Shown here one piece after another: positions 25,911-36,616 of a stretch of DNA of 52,500 nt. The DNA is from a bacterium BMS3Bbin10. GTDB taxonomy: Bacteria; Pseudomonadota; Alphaproteobacteria; Rhizobiales; Methyloligellaceae. Position numbers and translations under genes: made by a program. Location: contig BDTT01000112.1 in the NCBI GenBank assembly GCA_002897995.1, positions 1 through 52,500 on the forward strand, in the 5' to 3' direction. The notes under the pieces are model-generated. The model did not search any database. It saw only the letters and a program-made list of their open reading frames with translations, and was not told where the DNA came from. The stretch's first letter is position 1; each line of letters opens with the position of its first letter.

Positions 25911-26303
25911 GTGACAGAATCGAAATCGACGCCCATGCGCGATGCCGCCGTGCGCACTCTCGCCATGCCGGCGGACACCAATTCGGCCGGCGATATTTTC
26001 GGCGGCTGGCTGATGTCGCAGATGGACATCGCCGGCGAGATTACCGCGCGCCAGCGCGCCCGTTCGCGCGTCGTCACTGTGGCCATCGACGGCATGGAGT
26101 TTCACCAGCCCGTCTATGTCGGCGATGTCGTCTCCTGCTACACCGAGATCACCGCGGTGGGAAAATCGTCGCTCACCATTCATATCGAGGCGGAGGCCAT
26201 GCGCGGGCGCACGGGGAAAAGCGTCAAGGTCACCGAGGGCACATTCGTCTATGTGGCGCTCGATAAGAAAGGGCGTCCCTGCCCGGTGCCGGCCGCGGGC
26301 TAA
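25911..26303 (+). CDS. Acyl-CoA thioesterase (YciA-like hotdog fold)
   Basis: Hydrolyses acyl-CoA to free acid and CoA. The 130-residue product has the YciA pattern: LAMPADTNSAGDIFGGWLMSQMDIAGEI with the catalytic Asp region, then RSRVVTVAIDGMEFHQPVYVGDVVSCYTEITAVGKSSLTIHIEA and the C-terminal KVTEGTFVYVALDKKGRP. The likely start is GTG at 25911 preceded by GAGAGCGGGG; an ATG eight codons on is the alternative. The acetyl-CoA hydrolase family gene follows after 11 bases, so the two are probably cotranscribed. Confidence 0.92.
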   Translation: MTESKSTPMRDAAVRTLAMPADTNSAGDIFGGWLMSQMDIAGEITARQRARSRVVTVAIDGMEFHQPVYVGDVVSCYTEITAVGKSSLTIHIEAEAMRGRTGKSVKVTEGTFVYVALDKKGRPCPVPAAG

Positions 26304-26314
26304 GGGACGTAACC

Positions 26315-28183
26315 GTGGCCCGGCAACCGCAACGCTTCACCGACGCGGACACGCTCGCCGGCGCTGTAATCGGCGCGGCGGGAAAACGCATCGTTCTCGG
26401 CCTGCCGCTTGGCCTGGGCAAGGCCAACCTCGTCGCCAATGCGCTTTACGCCCGCGCCGCCGCCGACCCCTCGATTTCGCTCAAGATCGTCACCGCGCTG
26501 ACGCTGGAGACGCCGCGCGGGGCCAGCGAGCTGCACCGGCGCTTTATCGGGCCGGTCGCGCAGCGCCTGTTCGCCGGCTATCCGGATCTCGCCTATGCAG
26601 GGGCGCAGCGCGATGGGTCGCTACCACCCAATATCGAGGTGACGGAGTTCTTTCTGCTGGCCGGACGCTGGCTCGGCGTGCCCAAAGCCCAGCAGAATTT
26701 TATCTCGGCCAACTACACGCATGCGGCCGAATATGTGCTGGCCCAGGGCGTCAATGTGGTCGCGCATATCGTTGCGAAAAGCGGGACCCGCTACTCTTTG
26801 AGCTGCAATCCGGACCTGACGCCCGATCTTCTCAAGGCGCGCGAGGCCGCGGAGGCCGGCTTTCTGCTCATCGGCCAGGTCAATGACGAGTTGCCCTTCA
26901 TGGACGGCGACGCGGCCCTGCCCGCGCATTGCTTCTCCCATATCCTCGAGGGTCCCGGCATCAGCCACACCCTTTATGCGCCGCCGAAGCTCCCCGTCTC
27001 GCCCGCCGACCATGCGGCGGGGCTGCATATCGCGCGGGCGATTCCCGATGGCGGCACATTGCAGATCGGCATCGGCTCGATCGGCGATGCGGTCGCGCAT
27101 GCGCTGATCCTGCGGCACCGCAAAAACAAAGATTTCAGGGCGATCGTGAAACGGCTGGACGGCGATGCGCCCCTGCCGATAACGCCGCAGGACACGCCTT
27201 TCGATCAAGGCCTCTACGGCCTGAGTGAAATGCTCGTCGACTGCTTTCTCGATCTGATCGACGCCGGCATTCTCAAACGCAGTGTTGATGGCGTATTGCT
27301 GCACGCCGCCTTTTTCCTCGGACCGAGGAAATTTTACGCCGCCCTGCGCGACATGCGCGATGAGGACCGCGCCCGCATCGCCATGAAGCCGGTGTCCTGG
27401 GTCAACGCGCTCTATGGCGAGGAAGAGGACAAGCGGCGCGCGCGGGTGAAGGCGCGCTTCGTCAATAATGCAATGATGGCGACCCTGCTCGGCGCGGTCG
27501 TCTCGGACGGTCTCGAGGACGGGCGCGTCGTCTCCGGCGTCGGCGGCCAGCATGATTTCGTCGTCCAGTCCTTCGCGCTTCATGGCGCGCGGTCCATCAT
27601 CACCCTCAACGCCACGCGCCGGAGCGGCGGAAACACCATCTCCAACATCCGCTGGTCCTACGCCCATCAGACGATTCCAAGGCATTTGCGCGATATCATC
27701 GTCACCGAATATGGCGTGGCGGATTTGCGCGGCAAATCGGATGCGGAGGTTATCGCCGCCATGCTTTCGGTGACGGATTCGCGCTTTCAGGACGCATTGC
27801 TGCGCAAAGCGGTGAAAGCGGGAAAAATTCCCCGCGACTATGAAATCCCTCCCGTCCACCGGAATAATACGCCGGAACGGATCGCGGCGGCGCTGGGAAG
27901 CGCGCAAGAGGCGGGGCTGCTCCCGTCTTTTCCCTTCGGCACCGATTTCACCCCGGCCGAACAGAGGCTGATGCCCGCGCTCGAGCGCATCAAGAATGCT
28001 AACGCGTCGAAAAGGCGGCTCGCGGCCCTTGCCCTGAACGGACTTAACCGGGAGCGCGCCGCGGAAGAAACGGTCTGCCTTGAACGGATGGGGCTGGCGC
28101 GGCCGCGCGGCCTCACGGAGCGGTTTTTGGGCCTTCTGGTGAAAGGGGCGCTTCGGACCGGGGAAGACGGCGGCAAGCCGTGA
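26315..28183 (+). CDS. Acetyl-CoA hydrolase/transferase family protein
   Basis: Member of the CoA-transferase fold group that includes Ach1, Cat1 and 4-hydroxybutyrate CoA-transferases. The 622 residues are longer than the common 430-500. The C-terminal part is the clearest: FVNNAMMATLLGAVVSDG, VSGVGGQHDFVVQSFALHGARSIITLNATRRSGGNTISNI, and TEYGVADLRGKSDAEVIAAM; these match the acetyl-CoA hydrolase C-terminal domain. N-terminal segments LPLGLGKANLVANALYARA and LQIGIGSIGDAVAHALILRH fit the first half. The catalytic Glu cannot be fixed by eye. Start is GTG with AAGGGACG upstream. It follows the thioesterase gene. Confidence 0.82.
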   Translation: MARQPQRFTDADTLAGAVIGAAGKRIVLGLPLGLGKANLVANALYARAAADPSISLKIVTALTLETPRGASELHRRFIGPVAQRLFAGYPDLAYAGAQRDGSLPPNIEVTEFFLLAGRWLGVPKAQQNFISANYTHAAEYVLAQGVNVVAHIVAKSGTRYSLSCNPDLTPDLLKAREAAEAGFLLIGQVNDELPFMDGDAALPAHCFSHILEGPGISHTLYAPPKLPVSPADHAAGLHIARAIPDGGTLQIGIGSIGDAVAHALILRHRKNKDFRAIVKRLDGDAPLPITPQDTPFDQGLYGLSEMLVDCFLDLIDAGILKRSVDGVLLHAAFFLGPRKFYAALRDMRDEDRARIAMKPVSWVNALYGEEEDKRRARVKARFVNNAMMATLLGAVVSDGLEDGRVVSGVGGQHDFVVQSFALHGARSIITLNATRRSGGNTISNIRWSYAHQTIPRHLRDIIVTEYGVADLRGKSDAEVIAAMLSVTDSRFQDALLRKAVKAGKIPRDYEIPPVHRNNTPERIAAALGSAQEAGLLPSFPFGTDFTPAEQRLMPALERIKNANASKRRLAALALNGLNRERAAEETVCLERMGLARPRGLTERFLGLLVKGALRTGEDGGKP

Positions 28184-28232
28184 CCGCGCGATATCCCGTT
28201 GGCCAGGTTGCGCACGGATTTTTCGAAATATG

Positions 28233-28333
28233 CTAGGGCCTTTCCGATTTTGATGGAATCAAAACCGGACCCTGGTTCTTTGATTTAACGTGCTTCTCAC
28301 CGGAAAACCGGTTCCCATTTTTCCGGAAGCACC

Positions 28334-28337
<4 letters not shown>
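28233..28337. repeat. CTAG-bounded two-hairpin intergenic repeat, copy C (diverged)
   Basis: A 105-base element starting at CTAG (28233-28236) and ending at CTAG (28334-28337). It keeps the core TTTTGAT-GGA-ATCAAAA (28248-28264) found in copies A and B. The outer stem changes to AGGGCC pairing with GGACCCT (one bulge). Hairpin 2 has outer stem GTGCTTC (28290-28296)/GAAGCAC (28326-28332) around ACCGG-AAAA-CCGGT (28299-28312). The end near secA supplies the secA stop codon. Confidence 0.85.
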
Positions 28338-31063
<2,726 letters not shown>

Positions 31064-31534
31064 GTGCGGTCCTCTCGGTCCTTGATAATTGCGCGGCATG
31101 ATATGTGGCCGCATGTTAATTCTCGCACCCGCGAGCCAAACCGGGACGCCCCCGCGCGATGCCGCCCGGCGACAAAATTTCGTACGGCGCATCGCTTAAG
31201 GTGAAAACAGCGTCACGGCCCGGCGTTCAGTATCACGAAGCGGGCCTGTTTGCCTGACAAATAAGTAGGCCCCCCGGTCTTGTCAACGCGAGGCCGCCCT
31301 TCGCCGAGGCTCAGGACGGATTGATGGCATGCAATTGTGTTTGGTCTGGAGGGTTACGCAAATTGATGTGATTGGATGTAAACGCCGCTTGGCAACACAT
31401 AGCGGCAAATTGTAAGAAGGTGTAACGTCAAATCCGATTGCGCAACGCCCGCCCCTGGTGGTGGCGCGGCGCGGGTCCAATTCCGTGCAAAAGCACGTCC
31501 ATCCGGTCTTGCGCAGAACCTTTATAGAACCGTT
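31064..31534. other. Divergent intergenic region between secA and parvulin
   Basis: About 470 bases hold the promoters of two divergent export-related genes. No gene could be supported. TTTATA (31520-31525) is a weak candidate -10 for the parvulin gene, with no good -35. The middle is AT-richer (about 31330-31440). No attenuator or riboswitch known to me is recognisable, although the long leader could hold one. Confidence 0.35.
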
Positions 31535-32398
31535 ATGAGGATGAGTCCCTTGAAGTTGTTACAGACAATAATTGCCGCCGCCGGCGTCGCAATGGTTATG
31601 AATAGCGGCGCCTTCGCCCAGAGTAAGGTCGTCGCCACGGTCAACGGGCAGGAGATCACCGAGCAGGATATCGAGTTCGCCCGCGCTGAAATTGGCGAAC
31701 AGATCGCCAGCATTCCCCCCGATCAGCGCCGCGGCAATATCCTGATGTATCTCATTGAGAACCAGCTTCTCGCCGAGGCGTCGGAAACCGAAAAGCTGAG
31801 CGAGGGACCGGACGGCGAGAAACTGATGAAATATTATCGGCGCCGGGCGATGCATGATCTGTATTACCAGCGCAAGATTCGCGACACCATTGACGACGCG
31901 GCGTTGAAAAAGCTCTATGAAACGGAAGTCGCCAAATTGAAGCCGCGGACCGAAGTCAGGGCGCGGCACATCCTCGTCAAGACCGAAGCGGATGCGCGTG
32001 ATATCATCGAGCGCCTCGGGCGGGGTTCCGATTTTGCCGAATTGGCGCAGGAAAAGTCGACCGGGCCAAGCGGCGCCCAGGGCGGCGATCTGGGTTATTT
32101 CCCGAAAGGGCAGATGGTCCCCAAATTCGATGAGGCCGTATTCAAGCTCAAAAAGGGGGAGACTTCGGAGCCCATCAAAACCCAGTTCGGGTGGCATGTC
32201 ATCAAGCTTGAGGACAAGCGCCAGAGCAAGCCGCCGGCCTTCGACAAGGTGAAGGATAACCTGAGGGCCGGGCTTGTGCGCCAGAAGGCCGTGGCGGTTA
32301 TCACCAACCTGCGCAACGCCGCCAAGATTGAAATTCTCGACGCGGATGTGAAAAAGGCGCTCGAGGCGGCGGGACAGCGCGGCAGTTCTTCCCAGTAG
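31535..32398 (+). CDS. Parvulin-type peptidyl-prolyl cis-trans isomerase (PpiC/SurA-like)
   Basis: A secreted folding catalyst of 287 residues. The signal peptide is MRMSPLKLLQTIIAAAGVAMVMNSGAFAQ, with cleavage after AFA. A short SurA-like N-terminal chaperone part follows (VVATVNGQEITEQDIEFARAEI, ILMYLIENQLLAEAS). One parvulin domain (about 135-235) is complete: VRARHILVKTEADARDIIERLGRGSDFAELAQEKSTGPSGAQGGDLGYF, MVPKFDEAVFKLKKGETSEPIKTQFGWHVIKLED. A lysine-rich tail ends the protein. Similar genes often sit beside secA in alphaproteobacteria. A periplasmic outer-membrane protein folding role is inferred. Confidence 0.93.
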   Translation: MRMSPLKLLQTIIAAAGVAMVMNSGAFAQSKVVATVNGQEITEQDIEFARAEIGEQIASIPPDQRRGNILMYLIENQLLAEASETEKLSEGPDGEKLMKYYRRRAMHDLYYQRKIRDTIDDAALKKLYETEVAKLKPRTEVRARHILVKTEADARDIIERLGRGSDFAELAQEKSTGPSGAQGGDLGYFPKGQMVPKFDEAVFKLKKGETSEPIKTQFGWHVIKLEDKRQSKPPAFDKVKDNLRAGLVRQKAVAVITNLRNAAKIEILDADVKKALEAAGQRGSSSQ

Positions 32399-32427
32399 GA
32401 TATTTTGCTGTCCTGATGGACTTGCCT

Positions 32428-32500
32428 GTCACCCGCTCCCCCGGTCCAACCGAACCCAGGGCGCAATTCCATGGGTGGCTGGACCCGGGGAGCGGGTGAC
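32428..32500. repeat. Long inverted repeat between the parvulin gene and argJ
   Basis: Two 21-base arms, 32428-32448 and 32480-32500, are reverse complements except for one position, with a 31-base loop. The arms begin GTCACCCGCTCC and end GGAGCGGGTGAC. It lies 30 bases after the parvulin stop with no poly-T, so it looks like a dispersed palindromic element that may also end transcription. Confidence 0.8.
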
Positions 32501-32545
32501 GGCGCAAGAACCCTAATCCCGTGACCTGGAAGATTGGATCTGCGT

Positions 32546-33781
32546 GTGTCCATTTCGCCTTTTGCCCCCCGGAAACTTGCCGAACTGCCCGCAATCGAGG
32601 GCGTGCGCCTGGCCGCCTGCGAGGCCGGTATCCGCTATCGGGGCCGCAAGGATCTGATGCTGGCGCTGCTTGCGCCGGGCACCGCCGTCGGCGGCGTCCT
32701 CACGCGGTCAAGGATGGCGTCGGCGCCGGTTGACTGGTGCCGTGAACGCCTGGCGCGCGGAACGGCGAGGGCGCTGGTCGTCAATTCCGGAAACGCCAAT
32801 GCCTTTACCGGGATGAAGGGCCGCGAGGCCGTGCGCGCGACGGCCGAGGCCGCCGCCGAAGCGGCGGAATGCACCGTGGACGACGTGTTTCTGGCCTCCA
32901 CGGGGGTGATCGGCGAGCCGCTTGATCCGTCCAGCTTCACCGGCAGGATCGCGGAGCTTGCGCGCGCCGCGGAGGCGGGCGAATGGGAAAGCGCCGCCCG
33001 CGCCATCATGACCACCGATACCTATCCCAAGCTGGCCACGCGCACCGTAACGATTGACGGGCAGGATGTGACCGTAAACGGCATCGCCAAGGGGGCGGGC
33101 ATGATCGCCCCCGACATGGCGACCATGCTGGCCTTCATCTTCACCGATGCGCCCCTGTCCGCCGCCGCCGCGCAAGGGCTGTGCGAGGCGGGCGTGGCGG
33201 ACAGCTTCAACGCCATCACCATCGACAGCGACACATCGACAAGCGATACGGTGCTGCTGTTCGCCACCGGCGCGGCCGGGGCGCGCGGCGTGAGCAAGCT
33301 GGCCGGCGCGGACGAGGTCCGCGGCGCCGGGCTCACCGCGGCGGTGGAAGAAGTCATGCGCGATCTCGCCCACCAGGTGGTCAAGGACGGCGAGGGCGCA
33401 TCCAAGTTCATCGCCATCACCGTCGAGGGCGCGGAGAGCGCGCAGGCCGCGCGGCGCATCGGCTTTTCCATCGCCAATTCGCCGCTGGTAAAGACCGCTT
33501 TCGCCGGAGAAGACCCCAATTGGGGCCGGGTTGTGATGGCGGTCGGCAAAGCGGGCGAGGCGGCGGACCGAGACAGGCTGGCGATCTGGTTCGGCAATAT
33601 TCAGGTCGCCGCCGATGGCGAAATTGCCCCGGGATATACCGAGGAAGATGGCGCCGCCTATATGAAAGGCGCGGAGCTGGAGTTGCGCGTGGATGTGGGT
33701 GTGGGATCCGCCTCATCGACGGTTTGGACCTGCGATCTGACGCCGGAATATATTTCCATCAATGCGGATTACCGCAGTTAA
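32546..33781 (+). CDS. argJ: Bifunctional glutamate N-acetyltransferase/amino-acid acetyltransferase
   Basis: ArgJ moves the acetyl group from N-acetylornithine to glutamate, making arginine synthesis cyclic, and may also use acetyl-CoA. The precursor cleaves itself before a Thr, here in KGAGMIAPDMATMLAFIFTDA (cleavage at A-TML), and the oxyanion hole TTDTYPK-type segment is present as IMTTDTYPKL. Other matches are VVNSGNANAFTG, STGVIGEPL, ITIDSDTSTSDTVLLFATG, NSPLVKTAFAGEDPNWGRVVMAVGKAG, ending in YISINADYRS. An earlier TTG at 32534 is in frame, but GTG at 32546 gives the family start SISPFAPRKLAELP. About 411 residues. mutT follows. Confidence 0.96.
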   Translation: MSISPFAPRKLAELPAIEGVRLAACEAGIRYRGRKDLMLALLAPGTAVGGVLTRSRMASAPVDWCRERLARGTARALVVNSGNANAFTGMKGREAVRATAEAAAEAAECTVDDVFLASTGVIGEPLDPSSFTGRIAELARAAEAGEWESAARAIMTTDTYPKLATRTVTIDGQDVTVNGIAKGAGMIAPDMATMLAFIFTDAPLSAAAAQGLCEAGVADSFNAITIDSDTSTSDTVLLFATGAAGARGVSKLAGADEVRGAGLTAAVEEVMRDLAHQVVKDGEGASKFIAITVEGAESAQAARRIGFSIANSPLVKTAFAGEDPNWGRVVMAVGKAGEAADRDRLAIWFGNIQVAADGEIAPGYTEEDGAAYMKGAELELRVDVGVGSASSTVWTCDLTPEYISINADYRS

Positions 33782-33869
33782 TGAAATTCGATGGCCGGCG
33801 GTGCTCACGGTTTGTAAACCTTGAGTAAGAATTTACCCGATCGGCTATCTCTCTTTTAACCCTGTCACT

Positions 33870-33891
33870 CTAGGTTCGGAGCCTAGGTTCG
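33870..33891. repeat. Short direct repeat before mutT
   Basis: CTAGGTTCG occurs at 33870-33878 and again at 33883-33891, a 13-base period, in the 120-base argJ-mutT gap. It contains two copies of the otherwise scarce CTAG tetramer. Confidence 0.7.
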
Positions 33892-33902
33892 AAGGATCAG
33901 AC

Positions 33903-34307
33903 GTGCCGAAACGGATTTGCCTCGTTGTCGCATGCGCACTGGTGGACGAGGACAACCGCGTGCTCATCGCGCGGCGGCCCAAGGGACGCCACATGGCGGG
34001 CCTTTGGGAGTTTCCGGGCGGCAAGGTCGAGGCGGATGAGCTTCCCGAAGAGGCTTTGATCCGCGAGTTGGAAGAGGAACTGGGAATTGACGTGACGCGG
34101 AGCTGTCTGGCTCCGCTGACCTTTGCAAGCCACGCCTATGACGGGTTTCATTTGCTGATGCCGCTTTATGTATGCCGGCAATGGAGCGGAGAGGTTGAGG
34201 CGAGGGAAGGACAGGAACTGGCCTGGGTGCGGCCCAACCGGCTGAGCGGATATGACATGCCGCCGGCCGATGAACCGTTCAAGGCGACATTGAGAGACCT
34301 GCTGTAG
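33903..34307 (+). CDS. mutT: 8-oxo-dGTP diphosphatase MutT (Nudix)
   Basis: Removes oxidised guanine nucleotides from the pool, preventing A:T to C:G changes. The 134 residues include the start KRICLVVACALVDEDNRVLIARRPKG and the Nudix box GGKVEADELPEEALIRELEEELGI, which fits GX5EX7REUXEEXGU. The C-terminal half (VCRQWSGEVEAREGQELAWVRPNRL) matches MutT. Start is GTG after GAAGGATC. It follows argJ by about 120 bases, an order common in alphaproteobacteria. Confidence 0.94.
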   Translation: MPKRICLVVACALVDEDNRVLIARRPKGRHMAGLWEFPGGKVEADELPEEALIRELEEELGIDVTRSCLAPLTFASHAYDGFHLLMPLYVCRQWSGEVEAREGQELAWVRPNRLSGYDMPPADEPFKATLRDLL

Positions 34308-34358
34308 AACGCCGGCAGGGGGAACACCGGGCGAAGATGCGAACAGGAGTTCGTTGCA

Positions 34359-34550
34359 ATGAGTGAAAAAGAAGACACGGGGCCCAAGGCTCGCAATCTG
34401 ATGGCCTCTTTCGCCAATGAGCGCTCCGGCGCCACGGCAATCGAATATGGGATCATCGCCGGCTCGCTGAGCATCGCCATTGCTGTCAGCGTCAACGGCA
34501 TAGGGTCCGCCCTCAACACTATTTTCACCACTGTCGTCGGCCTCTTCTAG
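34359..34550 (+). CDS. Flp family type IVb pilin, solitary
   Basis: A 63-residue pilin precursor. The basic leader ends FANERSGATAIEYG, followed by the hydrophobic IIAGSLSIAIAVSVNGIGSAL and a short tail TIFTTVVGLF. The prepilin peptidase would cut at the G-A in SGATAIEYG, leaving the Glu at position +5. No tad/cpa assembly genes are in the window, so this copy either works with a distant locus or serves another role. The stop TAG (34548-34550) is inside CTAG at the start of a hairpin-rich stretch. Confidence 0.92.
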   Translation: MSEKEDTGPKARNLMASFANERSGATAIEYGIIAGSLSIAIAVSVNGIGSALNTIFTTVVGLF

Positions 34551-34697
34551 ACCGTTTCTGTTCTTAACGGAAACGGTAAGGCCGCGACTGCGGCCCGGCG
34601 CTTAGTGCGCCGCGCCCGCGCAGACCCGCGCGAAGCGCGGATTAGGTCGTGAGCGAAAAAATCCGGAGCGATTCCGTCAGAGACGGAACCGCTCTAG
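34547..34697. repeat. CTAG-bounded region with two hairpins after the Flp pilin gene
   Basis: Starts at CTAG (34547-34550), which contains the pilin stop codon, and ends at CTAG (34694-34697). Hairpin 1: ACCGTTTC (34551-34558)/GAAACGGT (34570-34577). Hairpin 2: GAGCG-A-TTCCGTC (34666-34678)/GACGGAA-C-CGCTC (34682-34694) with an AGA loop. It lies between convergent genes and may act as a two-way terminator. Confidence 0.6.
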
Positions 34698-34720
34698 GGG
34701 GCCGCCAGAGCATAATCCAT

Positions 34721-35641
34721 TCAAGACTTATCCGTCGGCCCGGCCTTTTCGCCGGCCGAGCGTTCGCGCGCGCCCAGGGCGTCCGCGAGGCGCGCGCTGG
34801 CGCTGCCGGGGCGGAGCGGCCTGGGCTGTGAGGCATCGGGCGCCCAGCCGGTCAGATGGATGATCTCGAAGGTCGCGGAAATGCGCCCGCCCGGCGCGGG
34901 GAACCTTTCGCCATAAATTTCGCCCGCCCGCATCAATATGCCGCGCTTGAGGGGCCGTTTGCGCCGGGCGGTGAGCATATTGCTTGCGCCCATGCCCCTG
35001 AGATCGCGCATCAGATCGAAGACGGTCGCATAGGTGACCTCCACCACATCGGCGTCGGTGACGGGAAGCGCGAAGCCCGCGCGCTGCAACAGCGCGCCAT
35101 AGTCGCGCACATCGCCGAACGGCGCGACGCGCGGGCTCACCCCGCCGTCGATCTCCTCCTCCGCCGCGCCGAGCGCCTCGCGCAGCTCGCCAAGGGTTCG
35201 CCCGCCCAGAACCGCGGCAAGAAACAGCCCGTCGGGTTTGAGCGCCCGCCTGATCTGGATGAGCGCGCCGGGCAGGTCGTTGACCAGATGCAGGGCCAGC
35301 CCGGAAACCGCGAGGTCAAACGAGCCGTTGGCGAAGGGCAGCATGTCTTCCTCGCAGCGAACCCGCGGGCCATCGCATTGCTCCAGGAGCGGCGCGCAGG
35401 GGTCGGCGCTGATAATCCGGGTAATGCGCGTGTCCTTGCCCAGCATATGCGTTAAGACACCGTGATGGGCGCCCAGATTGAGGGCCAGCGGGAACTCGCG
35501 CCTCACCGCGCCAAGGCGCATTTCAATATCCTCGCCCGCCCGGCGCAGCAGAAAATCATGGGCGTGTATGTTTCGCGCCGCGCGCGCCCTGCGCCGCGCC
35601 AGCAATGCCCGCTCGAAGATCTGCTGCTGAGCATCGGTCAT
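34721..35641 (-). CDS. SAM-dependent methyltransferase (BioC/NDUFAF5-like)
   Basis: A 306-residue class I methyltransferase. Features: QQQIFERALLARRRARAARNIHAHDFLLRRAGEDIEMRL at the start, the SAM-binding ALNLGAHHGVLTHML, the motif II-III region MLPFANGSFDLAVSGLALHLVNDLPGALIQIRRALKPDGLFLAAVLGG, and a C-terminal part with LRGMGASNMLTARRKRPLKRGIL. Mitochondrial relative NDUFAF5 hydroxylates a complex I arginine, and this bacterial group is commonly found beside comF. A true BioC role in biotin synthesis is less likely since no bio genes are near. It is divergent from comF. Confidence 0.88.
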   Translation of the reverse strand: MTDAQQQIFERALLARRRARAARNIHAHDFLLRRAGEDIEMRLGAVRREFPLALNLGAHHGVLTHMLGKDTRITRIISADPCAPLLEQCDGPRVRCEEDMLPFANGSFDLAVSGLALHLVNDLPGALIQIRRALKPDGLFLAAVLGGRTLGELREALGAAEEEIDGGVSPRVAPFGDVRDYGALLQRAGFALPVTDADVVEVTYATVFDLMRDLRGMGASNMLTARRKRPLKRGILMRAGEIYGERFPAPGGRISATFEIIHLTGWAPDASQPRPLRPGSASARLADALGARERSAGEKAGPTDKS

Positions 35642-35776
35642 GGATTTTCTGTCGCTGGCGCTTTCTCGCCTTATTCCGGGGCACCCGCATCTGGCTTCAC
35701 TTGGCCCTTGCCCCTATCATAGCATCTTATTTCGAGACGCCCCTGCATCATCGCCGGGGCAGGACAGGGCAGTATT

Positions 35777-36574
35777 ATGAGCGGGCAGACGCGGGATACT
35801 GTCGGCGAGGACCGGGCCGGCCGGTTCAGGGCCCTGTGCGCCGGGGCCGCGCACAAGGTTGTGGATTTTATTCTGCCGCCGCTGTGTCTGGTCTGCCGGG
35901 GGTCCGTGCAGGGCCATGGCGGCCTGTGCGCGCGGTGCTGGTCCGGGGTCGACTTTATCGAGCCGCCGCGCTGCGACCGGCTGGGCATCCCGCTGCCCGT
36001 TCCATCCGATGAACCCGTTGTTTCGGCCGCCGCTCTCGCGGACCCGCCCATCTATGACCGCGCCCGGGCCGTGGCGCGTTATGACGGGGTGATGCGCGAG
36101 CTGATTCACGCCCTGAAATATGGCGACCGCCATGAGGGCGTTGGCCTGTTCGCCCGCTGGATGATCCATGCGGGCGCGGATGTGGTCGGGGGCGCGGATG
36201 TCATCATACCCGTGCCGCTGGCGCGTCTGCGGCTGTGGAGCCGGCGCTTCAATCAGGCGGCGCTGCTGGCGCGGGCGATTGGCTCCAGCGCGGGCATCCC
36301 CGACAGACCGTTTGCGCTGGAGCGTATCCGGCGCACGCTAAGCCAGGTGGGCCTGAGCGCCGAGCAGCGCCGGCGCAATGTGGCCGGTGCGTTCCGCGTG
36401 CCCGCGCGCTGGCGCGGCGATGTGGCGGACCGAAACATACTCATCATCGACGACGTGATTACAACGGGCGCAACGGCGAATGCCTGCGCCCGCACCCTCA
36501 AGCGCGCCGGGGCCGCGCGCGTGGACGTGCTGGCGCTGGCCCGGGTGGTCGACCCGTTAACTCCAAGACTGTAG
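35777..36574 (+). CDS. comF: ComF family protein (phosphoribosyltransferase domain)
   Basis: ComF proteins help process incoming single-stranded DNA in transformation, though many bacteria with comF are not known to be competent. The 265-residue product has an N-terminal zinc region (LPPLCLVCRGSVQGHGGLCARCW, two C-x-x-C pairs), the middle ALKYGDRHEGVGLFARWM, IPVPLARLRLWSRRFNQAALLARAIG, and the phosphoribosyltransferase loop NILIIDDVITTGATANACARTLKRAGA. It begins an operon-like row with the nitrilase and DUF1178 genes. In many relatives a glutaredoxin gene sits between comF and the nitrilase; none is here. Confidence 0.92.
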   Translation: MSGQTRDTVGEDRAGRFRALCAGAAHKVVDFILPPLCLVCRGSVQGHGGLCARCWSGVDFIEPPRCDRLGIPLPVPSDEPVVSAAALADPPIYDRARAVARYDGVMRELIHALKYGDRHEGVGLFARWMIHAGADVVGGADVIIPVPLARLRLWSRRFNQAALLARAIGSSAGIPDRPFALERIRRTLSQVGLSAEQRRRNVAGAFRVPARWRGDVADRNILIIDDVITTGATANACARTLKRAGAARVDVLALARVVDPLTPRL

Positions 36575-36616
36575 AGTCGGGCTGGAGCAGGAGAAGGGAC
36601 CGGAGTTGAGAAACCG

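Noticed and set aside
26621-27907. Reverse-strand frame over the acetyl-CoA hydrolase gene
   Set aside because: Composition is Arg/Gly/His-rich with no motifs; the forward frame has clear family motifs.
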